A stretch of 57,447 bases of DNA from an uncultured Phascolarctobacterium sp. (lineage in GTDB: Bacteria; Bacillota; Negativicutes; Acidaminococcales; Acidaminococcaceae), in assembly GCA_949295115.1 (NCBI GenBank), contig CASFJU010000005.1:1-57447 (forward strand), given 5' to 3'. The position numbers were made by a program, and so were the translations under genes. Within the stretch, counting starts at the first letter, position 1; each line of letters opens with the position of its first letter. Positions 33,587 to 41,215 of this stretch are shown here, in pieces. Below the pieces are notes generated by a model. It did not search any database. It was given only the letters and a program-made list of their open reading frames with translations, and had not been told where the DNA came from.

Positions 33587-34894
33587 ATGGCAAAAATTGC
33601 ATTTTATACGCTGGGCTGCAAGGTCAATCAGGCCGACACCGCCAGCATGGAAACCCTGTTTTTGCGCGCAGGCCACCAGATAGTCAGCTTTGACGGCGAC
33701 GCCGATGTGTACATTATAAATACCTGCGTCGTTACCAACACCGGCCAGCGCAAATCGCGCCAGACAATTCACCGCGCTATCCGCAAGAACCCCAATGCGG
33801 TAATTGTGGTTACAGGCTGCTATCCGCAGACGGCGGCGGAAGAAGTAAAAGCCATTGCCGGTGTGGATTTGATTATTGGCAACCAGGACCGCGCGCAGAT
33901 TGTAAAAATGGTGGAAGAACGCTTGCAGCACAGGCAGGTAGATACCTTTGACGCCGTGCACAAACTGACGGCAAGCACCGAGTTTGAAGAAATGGCGGCG
34001 GGTGACATTACAGATAAAACGCGCGCCTTTTTAAAGATTCAGGAAGGCTGCAACCAGTTCTGCACCTATTGCATTATTCCGTATGCACGCGGACCGCTGC
34101 GCTCGCGCAGCCTGTCAGGCATCCGCACGGAAACGGAGCGCCTTGTAAGCGCAGGGTTTAAAGAGATTGTGCTTATCGGCATCCATTTGGGCTGCTACGG
34201 CAAGGAAAACCCCGGCGGCGCGACTTTGTACGATGCAGTAAAAACTGTTCTGGCTGTGCCGGGCGTGCAGCGCGTGCGTTTAGGCTCACTGGAATCTGTC
34301 GAAGTTGAACCGCGTTTGCTGGAGCTTATGCGCGAGGACAGCCGTTTTTGCAGGCATCTGCATTTGCCGCTGCAATCGGGTTGCGACAAAATTTTGCAGG
34401 CCATGCACCGCCCTTACAGTACGGCAAAATTCAAATCGCTTCTGGCGGATATCAGGGCGGCCGTGCCGGATATTGCTGTTACGACTGACGTTATTGTGGG
34501 CTTCCCCGGCGAAACGGAAGAAGATTTTGCCGCGACCTGCGAGTTTGCCGAAGGCTGTGGTTTCAGTAAAATGCACATCTTTCCGTTTTCATCCCGCAAG
34601 GGGACGCCTGCCGAAAAATTTGCAGGCGCTGTGACGGAAGCAGTTAAAAAAGACCGCGCCGACGCTTTGGGCAAAATTGACGAAGCCATGCACCGCAGCT
34701 TTTTACAGGGCATGGTGGGGCAAACGGCGGAAGTTTTGTTTGAACAGCCCGCGGGCGAGTATTTTGAAGGCCTGACCGGCAACTACCAGCGCGTTTTTGT
34801 AAAAAGCGAAGGCAAAAATCTGGGCGGCGAGATTCTGCCGGTAAAAATAACCGCGTTTGACGGCGAAAAGCTGCTGGGCGAACTGATAAAATAA
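33587..34894 (+). CDS. mtaB: tRNA (t6A37)-C2 methylthiotransferase MtaB
   Basis: It converts t6A37 to ms2t6A37 in tRNAs reading ANN codons. Auxiliary cluster cysteines are Cys11 (TLGCKVNQ), Cys47 (NTCVVT) and Cys78 (TGCYPQ). The radical SAM cluster is Cys155, Cys159 and Cys162 (CNQFCTYC). It is a paralogue of the miaB product in this window. The N-terminus TLGCKVNQ distinguishes MtaB (YqeV type) from MiaB. The length is 435 aa. SD GGGAGG is just before the ATG, 2 nt after rsmE. Confidence 0.96.
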   Translation: MAKIAFYTLGCKVNQADTASMETLFLRAGHQIVSFDGDADVYIINTCVVTNTGQRKSRQTIHRAIRKNPNAVIVVTGCYPQTAAEEVKAIAGVDLIIGNQDRAQIVKMVEERLQHRQVDTFDAVHKLTASTEFEEMAAGDITDKTRAFLKIQEGCNQFCTYCIIPYARGPLRSRSLSGIRTETERLVSAGFKEIVLIGIHLGCYGKENPGGATLYDAVKTVLAVPGVQRVRLGSLESVEVEPRLLELMREDSRFCRHLHLPLQSGCDKILQAMHRPYSTAKFKSLLADIRAAVPDIAVTTDVIVGFPGETEEDFAATCEFAEGCGFSKMHIFPFSSRKGTPAEKFAGAVTEAVKKDRADALGKIDEAMHRSFLQGMVGQTAEVLFEQPAGEYFEGLTGNYQRVFVKSEGKNLGGEILPVKITAFDGEKLLGELIK

Positions 34895-34996
34895 TAAATA
34901 ATTTGCCGGATTTGAAAGGGTTTTTAACAAATTTGGCGAATTTAACAAAAGTTAGTAAATTAACAGCAAATCCTTAAACAGCGAGGAGGTAAAAAT

Positions 34997-35332
34997 ATGA
35001 ACGACTGCGTATTCTGCCGTATTATTTCCGGTGAAATCCCTTCCGAAAGAATATACGAAGACGATAAAATGATTGTTATCCGCGACGCCGCGCCCGCTGC
35101 GCCCGTACACGTACTGATGATTCCGAAGGAGCATACCGAAAACATTGTTGCCGCTGACCCGGAGCTTGTTAAACACATGCTCGGCAAGGTAAAAATGCTC
35201 AGCGAAAAACTCGGCGTAAGCGAAAAAGGCTTCCGCATCGTTGTCAACACCGGCGACGAGGGCGGCCAGACCGTCCATCACCTGCATATTCATCTTTTGG
35301 GCGGTAAAATGCTCGGTTGGCCTCCGTGCTGA
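34997..35332 (+). CDS. HIT family (HinT-like) nucleotide phosphoramidase
   Basis: The 111-aa protein has the histidine triad HLHIH (His95, His97, His99) followed by LLGG. The N-terminal CVFC (Cys4, Cys7) is a zinc site common in HinT proteins. HinT hydrolyses AMP-lysine and related purine phosphoramidates. SD GAGGAGGT precedes the ATG. The 100-bp gap after mtaB is AT-rich with no clear terminator. Its stop is followed within 1 nt by the rpsU promoter. Confidence 0.94.
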   Translation: MNDCVFCRIISGEIPSERIYEDDKMIVIRDAAPAAPVHVLMIPKEHTENIVAADPELVKHMLGKVKMLSEKLGVSEKGFRIVVNTGDEGGQTVHHLHIHLLGGKMLGWPPC

Positions 35333-35361
35333 TTGACAAACTCCGTGCCGTGAGGTATAAT
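35333..35361 (+). promoter_or_regulatory. rpsU promoter
   Basis: TTGACA (35333-35338) and TATAAT (35356-35361) are exactly 17 bp apart, a consensus sigma-70-type promoter. Confidence 0.85.
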
Positions 35362-35373
35362 TAAACGGTGAGA

Positions 35374-35433
35374 TTATATGCTTCGGAGAGCAATCTCAAA
35401 GCATATAAATTGTATATACACTTCCCTAAGTGT
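35374..35433 (+). promoter_or_regulatory. rpsU leader hairpins
   Basis: A 10-bp perfect stem TTATATGCTT / AAGCATATAA (35374-35383 with 35399-35408) encloses a 15-nt loop. It is followed by a smaller ACACTT-CCCT-AAGTGT hairpin (35418-35433), directly before a very strong, purine-rich ribosome site. It may control stability or translation of rpsU; this is inferred. Confidence 0.5.
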
Positions 35434-35452
35434 GTGGAGGGAGGGAGATCAG

Positions 35453-35629
35453 ATGGCAGAAATTAAAGTTGGCAAAAACGAAACTCTTGACAGTGCACTG
35501 CGCAGATTCAAAAGAGCTACCCAGAAAGCCGGCATCCTTTCTGAAGTTAGAAAACGCGAACACTACGAAAAACCGAGCGTTCAGCGCAAAAAGAAATCCG
35601 AAGCCGCAAGAAAACGTAAATCCAGATAA
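35453..35629 (+). CDS. rpsU: 30S ribosomal protein S21
   Basis: The 58-aa basic protein begins [20 protein letters not shown] and ends in a Lys/Arg-rich tail ([14 protein letters not shown]), the typical S21 layout. The ATG at 35453 follows a repeated GGAGGGAGGGAG. The frame is open upstream to 35378, but that part lies in the leader and does not match S21. yqeY follows after 15 nt, as in many Bacillota. Confidence 0.97.
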   Translation: MAEIKVGKNETLDSALRRFKRATQKAGILSEVRKREHYEKPSVQRKKKSEAARKRKSR

Positions 35630-35644
35630 TGGGGGCGCGTGCAG

Positions 35645-36088
35645 ATGTCAATTAAAGATCAGCTGACAGAAGATATGAAGCAGGCCATGAAAGCCCACAA
35701 TAAAGTGGCGCTGGAAACTATCCGCATGGCGCGCGCAAATATCAAAAACGTCGAGATCAATGACAAAAAAGAACTTACTGAAGACGAAGTAATTGCAGTT
35801 TTGATGAAAGAAGTTAAGATGCGGCAGGATTCCCTTGCGGAATTTGAAAAAGCAAACCGCACCGATCTTATAGAACAGGCCAAAGCTGAGATTGAAGTGC
35901 TGCAAAAATATCTTCCGGCAGCAATGGAAGATGACGAGCTTGAAGCCCTTGTTAAGGCAGTAATTGCCGAAACGGGCGCAGCCAGCATGAAGGACATGGG
36001 CAAGGTAATGCCGAAGGTTATTGCCAAAGCCGGTGGCCGTGCCGATGGCAAACGCATCAATGCTATGGTTAAACAACTTTTACAGTAA
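35645..36088 (+). CDS. yqeY: GatB/YqeY domain-containing protein
   Basis: The 147-aa protein matches YqeY: SIKDQLTEDMKQAMKAHNKV at the start, then MKDMGKVMPKVIAKAGGRADGKRIN near the end. The domain is shared with the tRNA-binding tail of GatB. Its role is unknown but linked to translation by its constant position after rpsU. The ATG at 35645 has GGGGG 9 nt upstream. An in-frame GTG at 35639 is less well placed. A strong terminator follows. Confidence 0.94.
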   Translation: MSIKDQLTEDMKQAMKAHNKVALETIRMARANIKNVEINDKKELTEDEVIAVLMKEVKMRQDSLAEFEKANRTDLIEQAKAEIEVLQKYLPAAMEDDELEALVKAVIAETGAASMKDMGKVMPKVIAKAGGRADGKRINAMVKQLLQ

Positions 36089-36103
36089 GTAAAGCCAATG
36101 CTT

Positions 36104-36140
36104 AATAACAGGACCGTACCAACGGCCCTGTTATTTTTGT
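36104..36140 (+). terminator. Terminator of rpsU-yqeY
   Basis: The stem AATAACAGG-CCGT / ACGG-CCTGTTATT has one mismatch and is followed by TTTTTG. Confidence 0.85.
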
Positions 36141-36159
36141 TTTACAGGGCTTTTGCCAC

Positions 36160-36188
36160 TTGTGATTTTACGCAATTTTTGCTATTAT
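36160..36188 (+). promoter_or_regulatory. Candidate promoter for 6S RNA/tcdA
   Basis: TTGTGA (36160-36165) and TATTAT (36183-36188) are 17 bp apart, predicting a start near 36195. A second -10-like TATATT (36220-36225) would start at the 5' end of the folded 6S RNA. So a longer precursor or two starts are possible. Confidence 0.5.
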
Positions 36189-36230
36189 AGATATAGATAG
36201 AACGGCGATGAGCCGGGCTTATATTGGAGC

Positions 36231-36427
36231 AAATTCCCCTGCGGTGTTTTCGTTACATTGCCTATTAGTTTTGAGCCAACACACTTACCTAGGGAGCCTG
36301 GAATTTGAGCTCCGCCTGTTAAAAACAAGCCCTTTCGAGGGGACTTTTGCGGCAGGCGGGAGGGCACCCACCTGCACATGCAGGTTCAAAACATTGGGCA
36401 GGACGGCATTGCGGGGAAATTTTTTTG
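36231..36427 (+). ncRNA. ssrS: 6S RNA (ssrS/bsrA type)
   Basis: The closing stem pairs AAATTCCCC-GCGGTGTT (36231-36248) with GGCATTGCGGGG near the 3' end, then AAATTTTTTT, giving about 195 nt, the usual 6S size. The 3' side carries a small hairpin (ACCTGCACATGCAGGT) followed by GGGCAGGACGGC. This closely resembles the 3' central-bubble hairpin and GCCTGCGGCGGC of E. coli 6S RNA. The upstream element TTTTGAGCC mirrors the CTGAGCC of other 6S RNAs. In B. subtilis bsrA also lies directly before yrvM (tcdA). 6S RNA sequesters sigma-70-type RNA polymerase. Confidence 0.8.
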
Positions 36428-36435
36428 GAGGGCTT

Positions 36436-37128
36436 ATGGATTTATCCCGCGTGGAAATGGTTATCGGCCCTGAGGCCGTACAAAAATTAAATGACGCCAC
36501 TGTTGCCGTTATCGGCCTTGGCGGCGTAGGGTCCTATGTGGCGGAGGCGCTTTGCCGCAGCGGCATTGGCAGCTTTATTATTATGGACAACGACACGGTT
36601 GAGCCGAGCAACATTAACCGTCAGCTGCCTGCGCTTACAAGCACCATCGGCCGCTTTAAGGCGGACATTATGGCGGCGCGTATGCGCGATATTAACCCGC
36701 TGTGCCAGATAAAAGTTGTTAAAGAATTTTACAAGCCGGGCAGTTTTGAGCAGCTTTTTTTGAACGATAAGCCTGATTTTATTGCCGACGCGATTGACAG
36801 TACAGAATCAAAAGCCGACTTGTTGAAGGAGGCTTACAGGCACGGCGTGCCTGTGATATCCGCCATGGGTACGGGCAACAAGCTGCACCCGGAGCTTTTG
36901 GAGATTGCGGATATCAGCAAAACAAGTGTGTGCCCGCTGGCCCGCAGTATGCGCAAACGCCTGCGCGACGCCGGTATTACGCAGGGCATTACGGTGGTGT
37001 ATTCACACGAGGAGCCGCAGCATGCAGTGGCGGCAAATGTGCCGGGCAGCATGGTTTTTGTGCCAGCCTGCGCCGGATTGATGATGGCTTCCTACATTGT
37101 ACAGAAAATTATTGCTAAACAGGATTGA
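36436..37128 (+). CDS. tcdA: tRNA threonylcarbamoyladenosine dehydratase
   Basis: This E1-like enzyme cyclises t6A37 to ct6A37. The ATP-binding GLGGVG (27-32), Asp51/Asp53 of MDNDTVEPSNINRQ, and a C-terminal VPGSMVFVPACAGLMMAS are seen in the 230-aa product. The ATG at 36436 has SD GGAGGG, which lies just past the 6S terminator U-tract. The reading frame stays open back to 36208, but that part is the 6S RNA. Together with mtaB it modifies the same t6A base. Confidence 0.94.
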   Translation: MDLSRVEMVIGPEAVQKLNDATVAVIGLGGVGSYVAEALCRSGIGSFIIMDNDTVEPSNINRQLPALTSTIGRFKADIMAARMRDINPLCQIKVVKEFYKPGSFEQLFLNDKPDFIADAIDSTESKADLLKEAYRHGVPVISAMGTGNKLHPELLEIADISKTSVCPLARSMRKRLRDAGITQGITVVYSHEEPQHAVAANVPGSMVFVPACAGLMMASYIVQKIIAKQD

Positions 37129-37133
37129 GATAG

Positions 37134-38408
37134 ATGGACAGTTTATTTGCACAAACAGTTACCAAGCCGTTGGCCGACAGGATGCGCCCGCGGCGTTTAA
37201 GTGATTTTGCCGGGCAGGAAAAGGCGGTGGGCGCGGGCAGCCCGCTGCGCCGTATGATTGAGCGTGACGCTTTGCAGTCGCTTTTGTTTTACGGGCCGCC
37301 GGGCACGGGCAAAACCACTCTGGCGCACATTATTGCCAACATGACGCAGAGCCGTTTTGTATCATTGAACGCGGTGGCAAGCGGCGTGCCGGAGCTGCGC
37401 AAACTGATAGGCGAAGCGCGCGATGCACTTTACAGCGGCATGGGGCGCACGATAGTTTTTATCGACGAAATTCACCGTTTTAACAAGGCTCAGCAGGATG
37501 TGCTTTTGCCTTACGTGGAAAACGGCACGGTCATCCTTATCGGCGCGACGACGGAAAACCCGTTTTTTGAAGTAAATGCGCCGCTTCTTTCGCGCATGAA
37601 AATTATCCGCCTGGAGCGGCTTGATAAAAACGCCGTGAAAAAGATTTTGCAGAAGGCGCTGGCGGATAAAGAAAACGGCTATGGCAGGCAGGGGCTTGCC
37701 ATGACTGATGAGGCGCTGGAAACGCTGGCGGATTTTAGCGGCGGCGACGCGCGCATTGCGCTGAACCTTTTGGAGCAAGCGGAGTTTATGCTGCCGGACG
37801 GCGCAAAAACGATTGACGGTGCGGTGCTGGAGAGCGTGATGGGCGACGCTTTTAAGCGTTATGACAAAAAAGGCGACAGGCATTACGATACGGTGTCGGC
37901 GTTTATTAAAAGCATGCGCGGCAGTGATGCCGATGCGGCGCTGCATTACCTAGCGGAGATGCTGGAAAGCGGCGAGGACGTGCGGTTTATAGCGCGGCGC
38001 ATTGTAATTTGCGCGGCGGAGGACGTTGGCAATGCCGACCCGATGGCTTTGGTTGTTGCAAACGCCGCGGCGCAGGCAGCGCATTTTATCGGCCTGCCGG
38101 AAGCACAGCTGCCTTTGGCGCAGGCTGTTTGTTATATCGCCAACGCCCCCAAAAGCAACGCCTGCTGCATGGGCATTTTCAACGCGCGGGCGGATGCCAA
38201 AGCTGTGCAGAGCATGGTGCCGAAACATCTGCGCGACGCGCATTACCCCGGCGCCAAAGCGCTTGGACACGGCACGGATTACAAATACCCGCACGATTAT
38301 CCGGGCGGCTGGGTACGGCAGCAATACATGCCGGACGAACTTTTGGGCAGAAAATATTATTTTCCCAAAGACATCGGCGCGGAAAAGCCGCTGCACGAGA
38401 AAAAATAA
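37134..38408 (+). CDS. rarA: Replication-associated recombination protein A
   Basis: This AAA+ ATPase of the clamp-loader type (MgsA/RarA) acts at stalled forks. Walker A GPPGTGKT is at 54-61 and Walker B is VFIDEIHRFNKAQQD. The C-terminal tetramerisation part includes YKYPHDYPGGWVRQQYMPDEL, diagnostic for RarA. The length is 424 aa. It follows tcdA by 5 nt. A terminator follows. Confidence 0.96.
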   Translation: MDSLFAQTVTKPLADRMRPRRLSDFAGQEKAVGAGSPLRRMIERDALQSLLFYGPPGTGKTTLAHIIANMTQSRFVSLNAVASGVPELRKLIGEARDALYSGMGRTIVFIDEIHRFNKAQQDVLLPYVENGTVILIGATTENPFFEVNAPLLSRMKIIRLERLDKNAVKKILQKALADKENGYGRQGLAMTDEALETLADFSGGDARIALNLLEQAEFMLPDGAKTIDGAVLESVMGDAFKRYDKKGDRHYDTVSAFIKSMRGSDADAALHYLAEMLESGEDVRFIARRIVICAAEDVGNADPMALVVANAAAQAAHFIGLPEAQLPLAQAVCYIANAPKSNACCMGIFNARADAKAVQSMVPKHLRDAHYPGAKALGHGTDYKYPHDYPGGWVRQQYMPDELLGRKYYFPKDIGAEKPLHEKK

Positions 38409-38420
38409 CATGATTTAACA

Positions 38421-38460
38421 AAAGTATTGCACAAATTTTTGCGCAATACTTTTTGTTTTT
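38421..38460 (+). terminator. Terminator of rarA
   Basis: AAAGTATTGC pairs with GCAATACTTT (38443-38452), followed by TTGTTTTT. Confidence 0.8.
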
Positions 38461-38535
38461 GCAGGTATTTTGGTTAGTTTAGGCGAATTATAATAATTTA
38501 TGAGGTTATTTAAAATCCTGATGGGAGATGATGTT

Positions 38536-38868
38536 ATGCCGTATTTGTTTTTTACTTTAGCAATTAGTATTGTGGTGGCTGTTTTTGCCGTGCAGAACGC
38601 CGCCGACGTTACCGTAGGCTTTTTGATGTGGACGTACCAGACGAGCCTTGTTGTTGTAATTTTGGGCGCTGCGCTTTTGGGCGCAACCGCGATGGGCTTT
38701 TTTACGCTGATGCTGAAAGCCAAACACTACCTGTACGATAAAAGCCTGAAATTTGAAATTGACCAGCTGAAAAAAGAGAACGCCAAACTGAAAGAAGAAA
38801 AGCAGATGCTGATGCACAGCCAGCGCAACGACGCTTTAAACCATCCCACGGAAGAAACTAAAGCTTAA
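38536..38868 (+). CDS. LapA family (LPS-assembly-like) membrane protein
   Basis: The 110-aa product has two membrane helices (YLFFTLAISIVVAVFAVQNA and TSLVVVILGAALLGATAMGF) and a C-terminal cytoplasmic coiled coil (LKFEIDQLKKENAKLKEEKQ). This matches the LapA_dom (DUF1049) family. The ATG at 38536 follows GGGAG by about 7 nt. A TATAAT lies at 38489-38494. Its stop overlaps the recJ start by one base, so the two are coupled. Confidence 0.82.
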   Translation: MPYLFFTLAISIVVAVFAVQNAADVTVGFLMWTYQTSLVVVILGAALLGATAMGFFTLMLKAKHYLYDKSLKFEIDQLKKENAKLKEEKQMLMHSQRNDALNHPTEETKA

Positions 38869-41195
38869 TGAAGAAACACAAAATCTGGCAGTTTAACGAA
38901 TTTAATAAAGAAGAAGCCAAACGCCTTGGGGCGGAAGCGGGCATATCGCCGCTGGTGGCGGGGATTTTGCTGAACCGCGGCATTACGGATGCAAGCACTG
39001 CGCACGAATTTTTGTACGGCAGCGACAAGCCCTTCCACGACCCGTTTTTGATGAAGGACATGGCAAAATCGGTGGAGCGCATCTGGCAGGCTATTGAGCG
39101 CAAAGAGCGCATTACCGTTTACGGCGATTACGATGTGGACGGCATCAGCGCCAGCTCGCTTTTGTATTTGTTTTTGAAGGACTGCGGCGCAGACGTGAAC
39201 ACTTACATACCGGAGCGCAAAAGCGAAGGCTACGGGCTGAACATTGAAGCGCTGAACACGCTGCATGCTGACGGTACAACGCTTGTTGTAACTGTGGACT
39301 GCGGCATCAGCGCCGTTAAGGAAATTGCCGGTGCGCCTGCTGGGCTTGATATTATTGTTACCGACCACCATACGCCGCCGGAGGTTCTGCCTGAGGCTTA
39401 CGCGCTGGTGAACCCGCACCAAAAGGAATGCGGTTACCTGTTTGAGCATTTAAGCGGCGTGGGCGTGGCGTTTAAATTGTGCCAGGCTCTTTATAAATAC
39501 CGCCATGCTGATGAACCGCTGTGGAGCGGCAACACGGAGTTTGTGGCGCTGGGTACAGTGGCGGATATTGTGCCGCTGTGGGGCGAAAACCGTGCGCTGG
39601 TAAAGATGGGCCTAAAGCAGATGGAAACGACGGCGAACATCGGGCTGAAGGCGCTGATGGAAAAAAGCCGCTGCCCGCAAAAAGACATCACTTCGGAGAA
39701 TATTGGCTTTATTTTAGCGCCAAGACTGAACGCTGTCGGGCGTTTGGAACACGCCCAGCTGGCGGTGGAGCTTTTAACGGCGCAGGACGAAGCGCGCGCG
39801 GCGGAGATTGCCGAAGCGCTGAACGAGGAAAACACGCTGCGCCAGAAGATAAGCCGCGACATTTTTGTGGAAGCGGAAGCCATGCTGGCGCAGATGGAAC
39901 ATATAGATACGGCGATTGTGCTGGCAAAGGAAGGCTGGCACGCGGGCGTTATCGGCATTGTGGCTTCACGGTTGGTGGATAAATACCATTTGCCTACAAT
40001 ACTCATCAGCATTGACGGCGATGTTGCCAAAGGCAGCTGCCGCAGTATACCGCGCCTTGATTTGTACGCCGCCATTAACGCCAACAGCGATTTGCTGGTG
40101 CAGTTCGGCGGGCATCATCAGGCGGCGGGGCTGACGATAAAAACGGCAAACATTGACGAGTTTAAACGCCGCTTTAAGCAGACGGTGGCGCAAACCCTGC
40201 AGCCGGAGGATTACTTACCGGTGCTGAATGTGGATATGCTGGTAGATAAGGATTACGTTTTGGACGTGCCGCTGCTGAACGAACTGAAACTGTTGGAGCC
40301 TTTTGGGAGCAGCAACCCGGCACCGCTGTTTGCGTTTAAGGACGCTGCCGTGCGCTATGCCAAAATTTTCGGCGCGGAAAACACGCACCTGCGCTTCAGC
40401 GCGATTTACGGCGGGCAGCCATATCAGTGCCTGATGTGGGGCGGAGCGGAAAATTATCCCTGCATGTATAACGGCGCGGAGGCCGACCTTGTATTTATGC
40501 CCAAGATTAACGTGTGGCAGGACCGTGAAAGCGTAAATTTGCAGGTGGTTGACTTTGCGCAGAAGCTGGCAATTTACGATTACCGCAATGCGCAGATTGA
40601 TAAACAGGCTTTTATAAAAAGCCTTTTGCAAACTGAAAACGACATATTGATATATGTTAACGCTAAAAAAACATTTCTGGAAGCCGGTTTGTGCGGCGAA
40701 GAAACCGTTCGTGAATACGGCAGCACCGATAAGGCAAAGACGATAGTTCTGTATGACATCCCGGAAACGGACGTGGAAGCAGTTGCCGCCGCTTTAACGG
40801 AAGGCGGTATTGGTTGCACGCTGTTTCTGTTGTATAATAATAATGATTTCGACAACGCGGCGGAAGCGCTTTTTAAACGCTGCCCCAACCGCCTGCATCT
40901 GGCGGAAGCCTATAAAAAAATGGCAGGCCTTTTAAAAACGCAGGTGATGATGGACGAGGCAGAGCTTTTGACGGCATGCGACATGCAGGAAATTTACTTA
41001 ACCGTGTTTGAAGAACTTGATTTTATCAGCCGCAGCGGGGGACAGGTAAGTATGCTGCCCGCTGTTAAGAAAAATAATCTGGAAAATTCTGCCGCCTTCA
41101 GGCAGGCCGAGGAAACCGGCCGGAGGATTTACAGGCAGTACCGCGCCAATATGCTTGTTACGCCGCAGCAAATTGCGGGCGCGCGCGGAATTTGA
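38868..41195 (+). CDS. recJ: Single-stranded-DNA-specific exonuclease RecJ
   Basis: This DHH-family 5'-3' exonuclease (775 aa) works in recombination and mismatch repair. Metal-binding motifs are YGDYDVDG (Asp87, Asp89, Asp91), VDCG (Asp144) and TDHH (Asp166, His167, His168). DHHA1 and OB-fold domains follow, with GGHHQAAG near residue 415. A C-terminal extension of about 200 residues (from about 570) is typical of Bacillota RecJ proteins. The start overlaps the lapA-like stop. Confidence 0.96.
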   Translation: MKKHKIWQFNEFNKEEAKRLGAEAGISPLVAGILLNRGITDASTAHEFLYGSDKPFHDPFLMKDMAKSVERIWQAIERKERITVYGDYDVDGISASSLLYLFLKDCGADVNTYIPERKSEGYGLNIEALNTLHADGTTLVVTVDCGISAVKEIAGAPAGLDIIVTDHHTPPEVLPEAYALVNPHQKECGYLFEHLSGVGVAFKLCQALYKYRHADEPLWSGNTEFVALGTVADIVPLWGENRALVKMGLKQMETTANIGLKALMEKSRCPQKDITSENIGFILAPRLNAVGRLEHAQLAVELLTAQDEARAAEIAEALNEENTLRQKISRDIFVEAEAMLAQMEHIDTAIVLAKEGWHAGVIGIVASRLVDKYHLPTILISIDGDVAKGSCRSIPRLDLYAAINANSDLLVQFGGHHQAAGLTIKTANIDEFKRRFKQTVAQTLQPEDYLPVLNVDMLVDKDYVLDVPLLNELKLLEPFGSSNPAPLFAFKDAAVRYAKIFGAENTHLRFSAIYGGQPYQCLMWGGAENYPCMYNGAEADLVFMPKINVWQDRESVNLQVVDFAQKLAIYDYRNAQIDKQAFIKSLLQTENDILIYVNAKKTFLEAGLCGEETVREYGSTDKAKTIVLYDIPETDVEAVAAALTEGGIGCTLFLLYNNNDFDNAAEALFKRCPNRLHLAEAYKKMAGLLKTQVMMDEAELLTACDMQEIYLTVFEELDFISRSGGQVSMLPAVKKNNLENSAAFRQAEETGRRIYRQYRANMLVTPQQIAGARGI

Positions 41196-41215
41196 TTGGG
41201 TAAGGATGTGGTTTT

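Noticed and set aside
35378..35452. A 25-residue extension of S21
   Set aside because: It lies in the leader hairpins. The ATG at 35453 gives the exact S21 length with a strong SD.
36208..36435. An N-terminal extension of TcdA upstream of 36436
   Set aside because: The frame is open, but it covers the 6S RNA. The ATG at 36436 has a strong SD and begins the recognisable protein.
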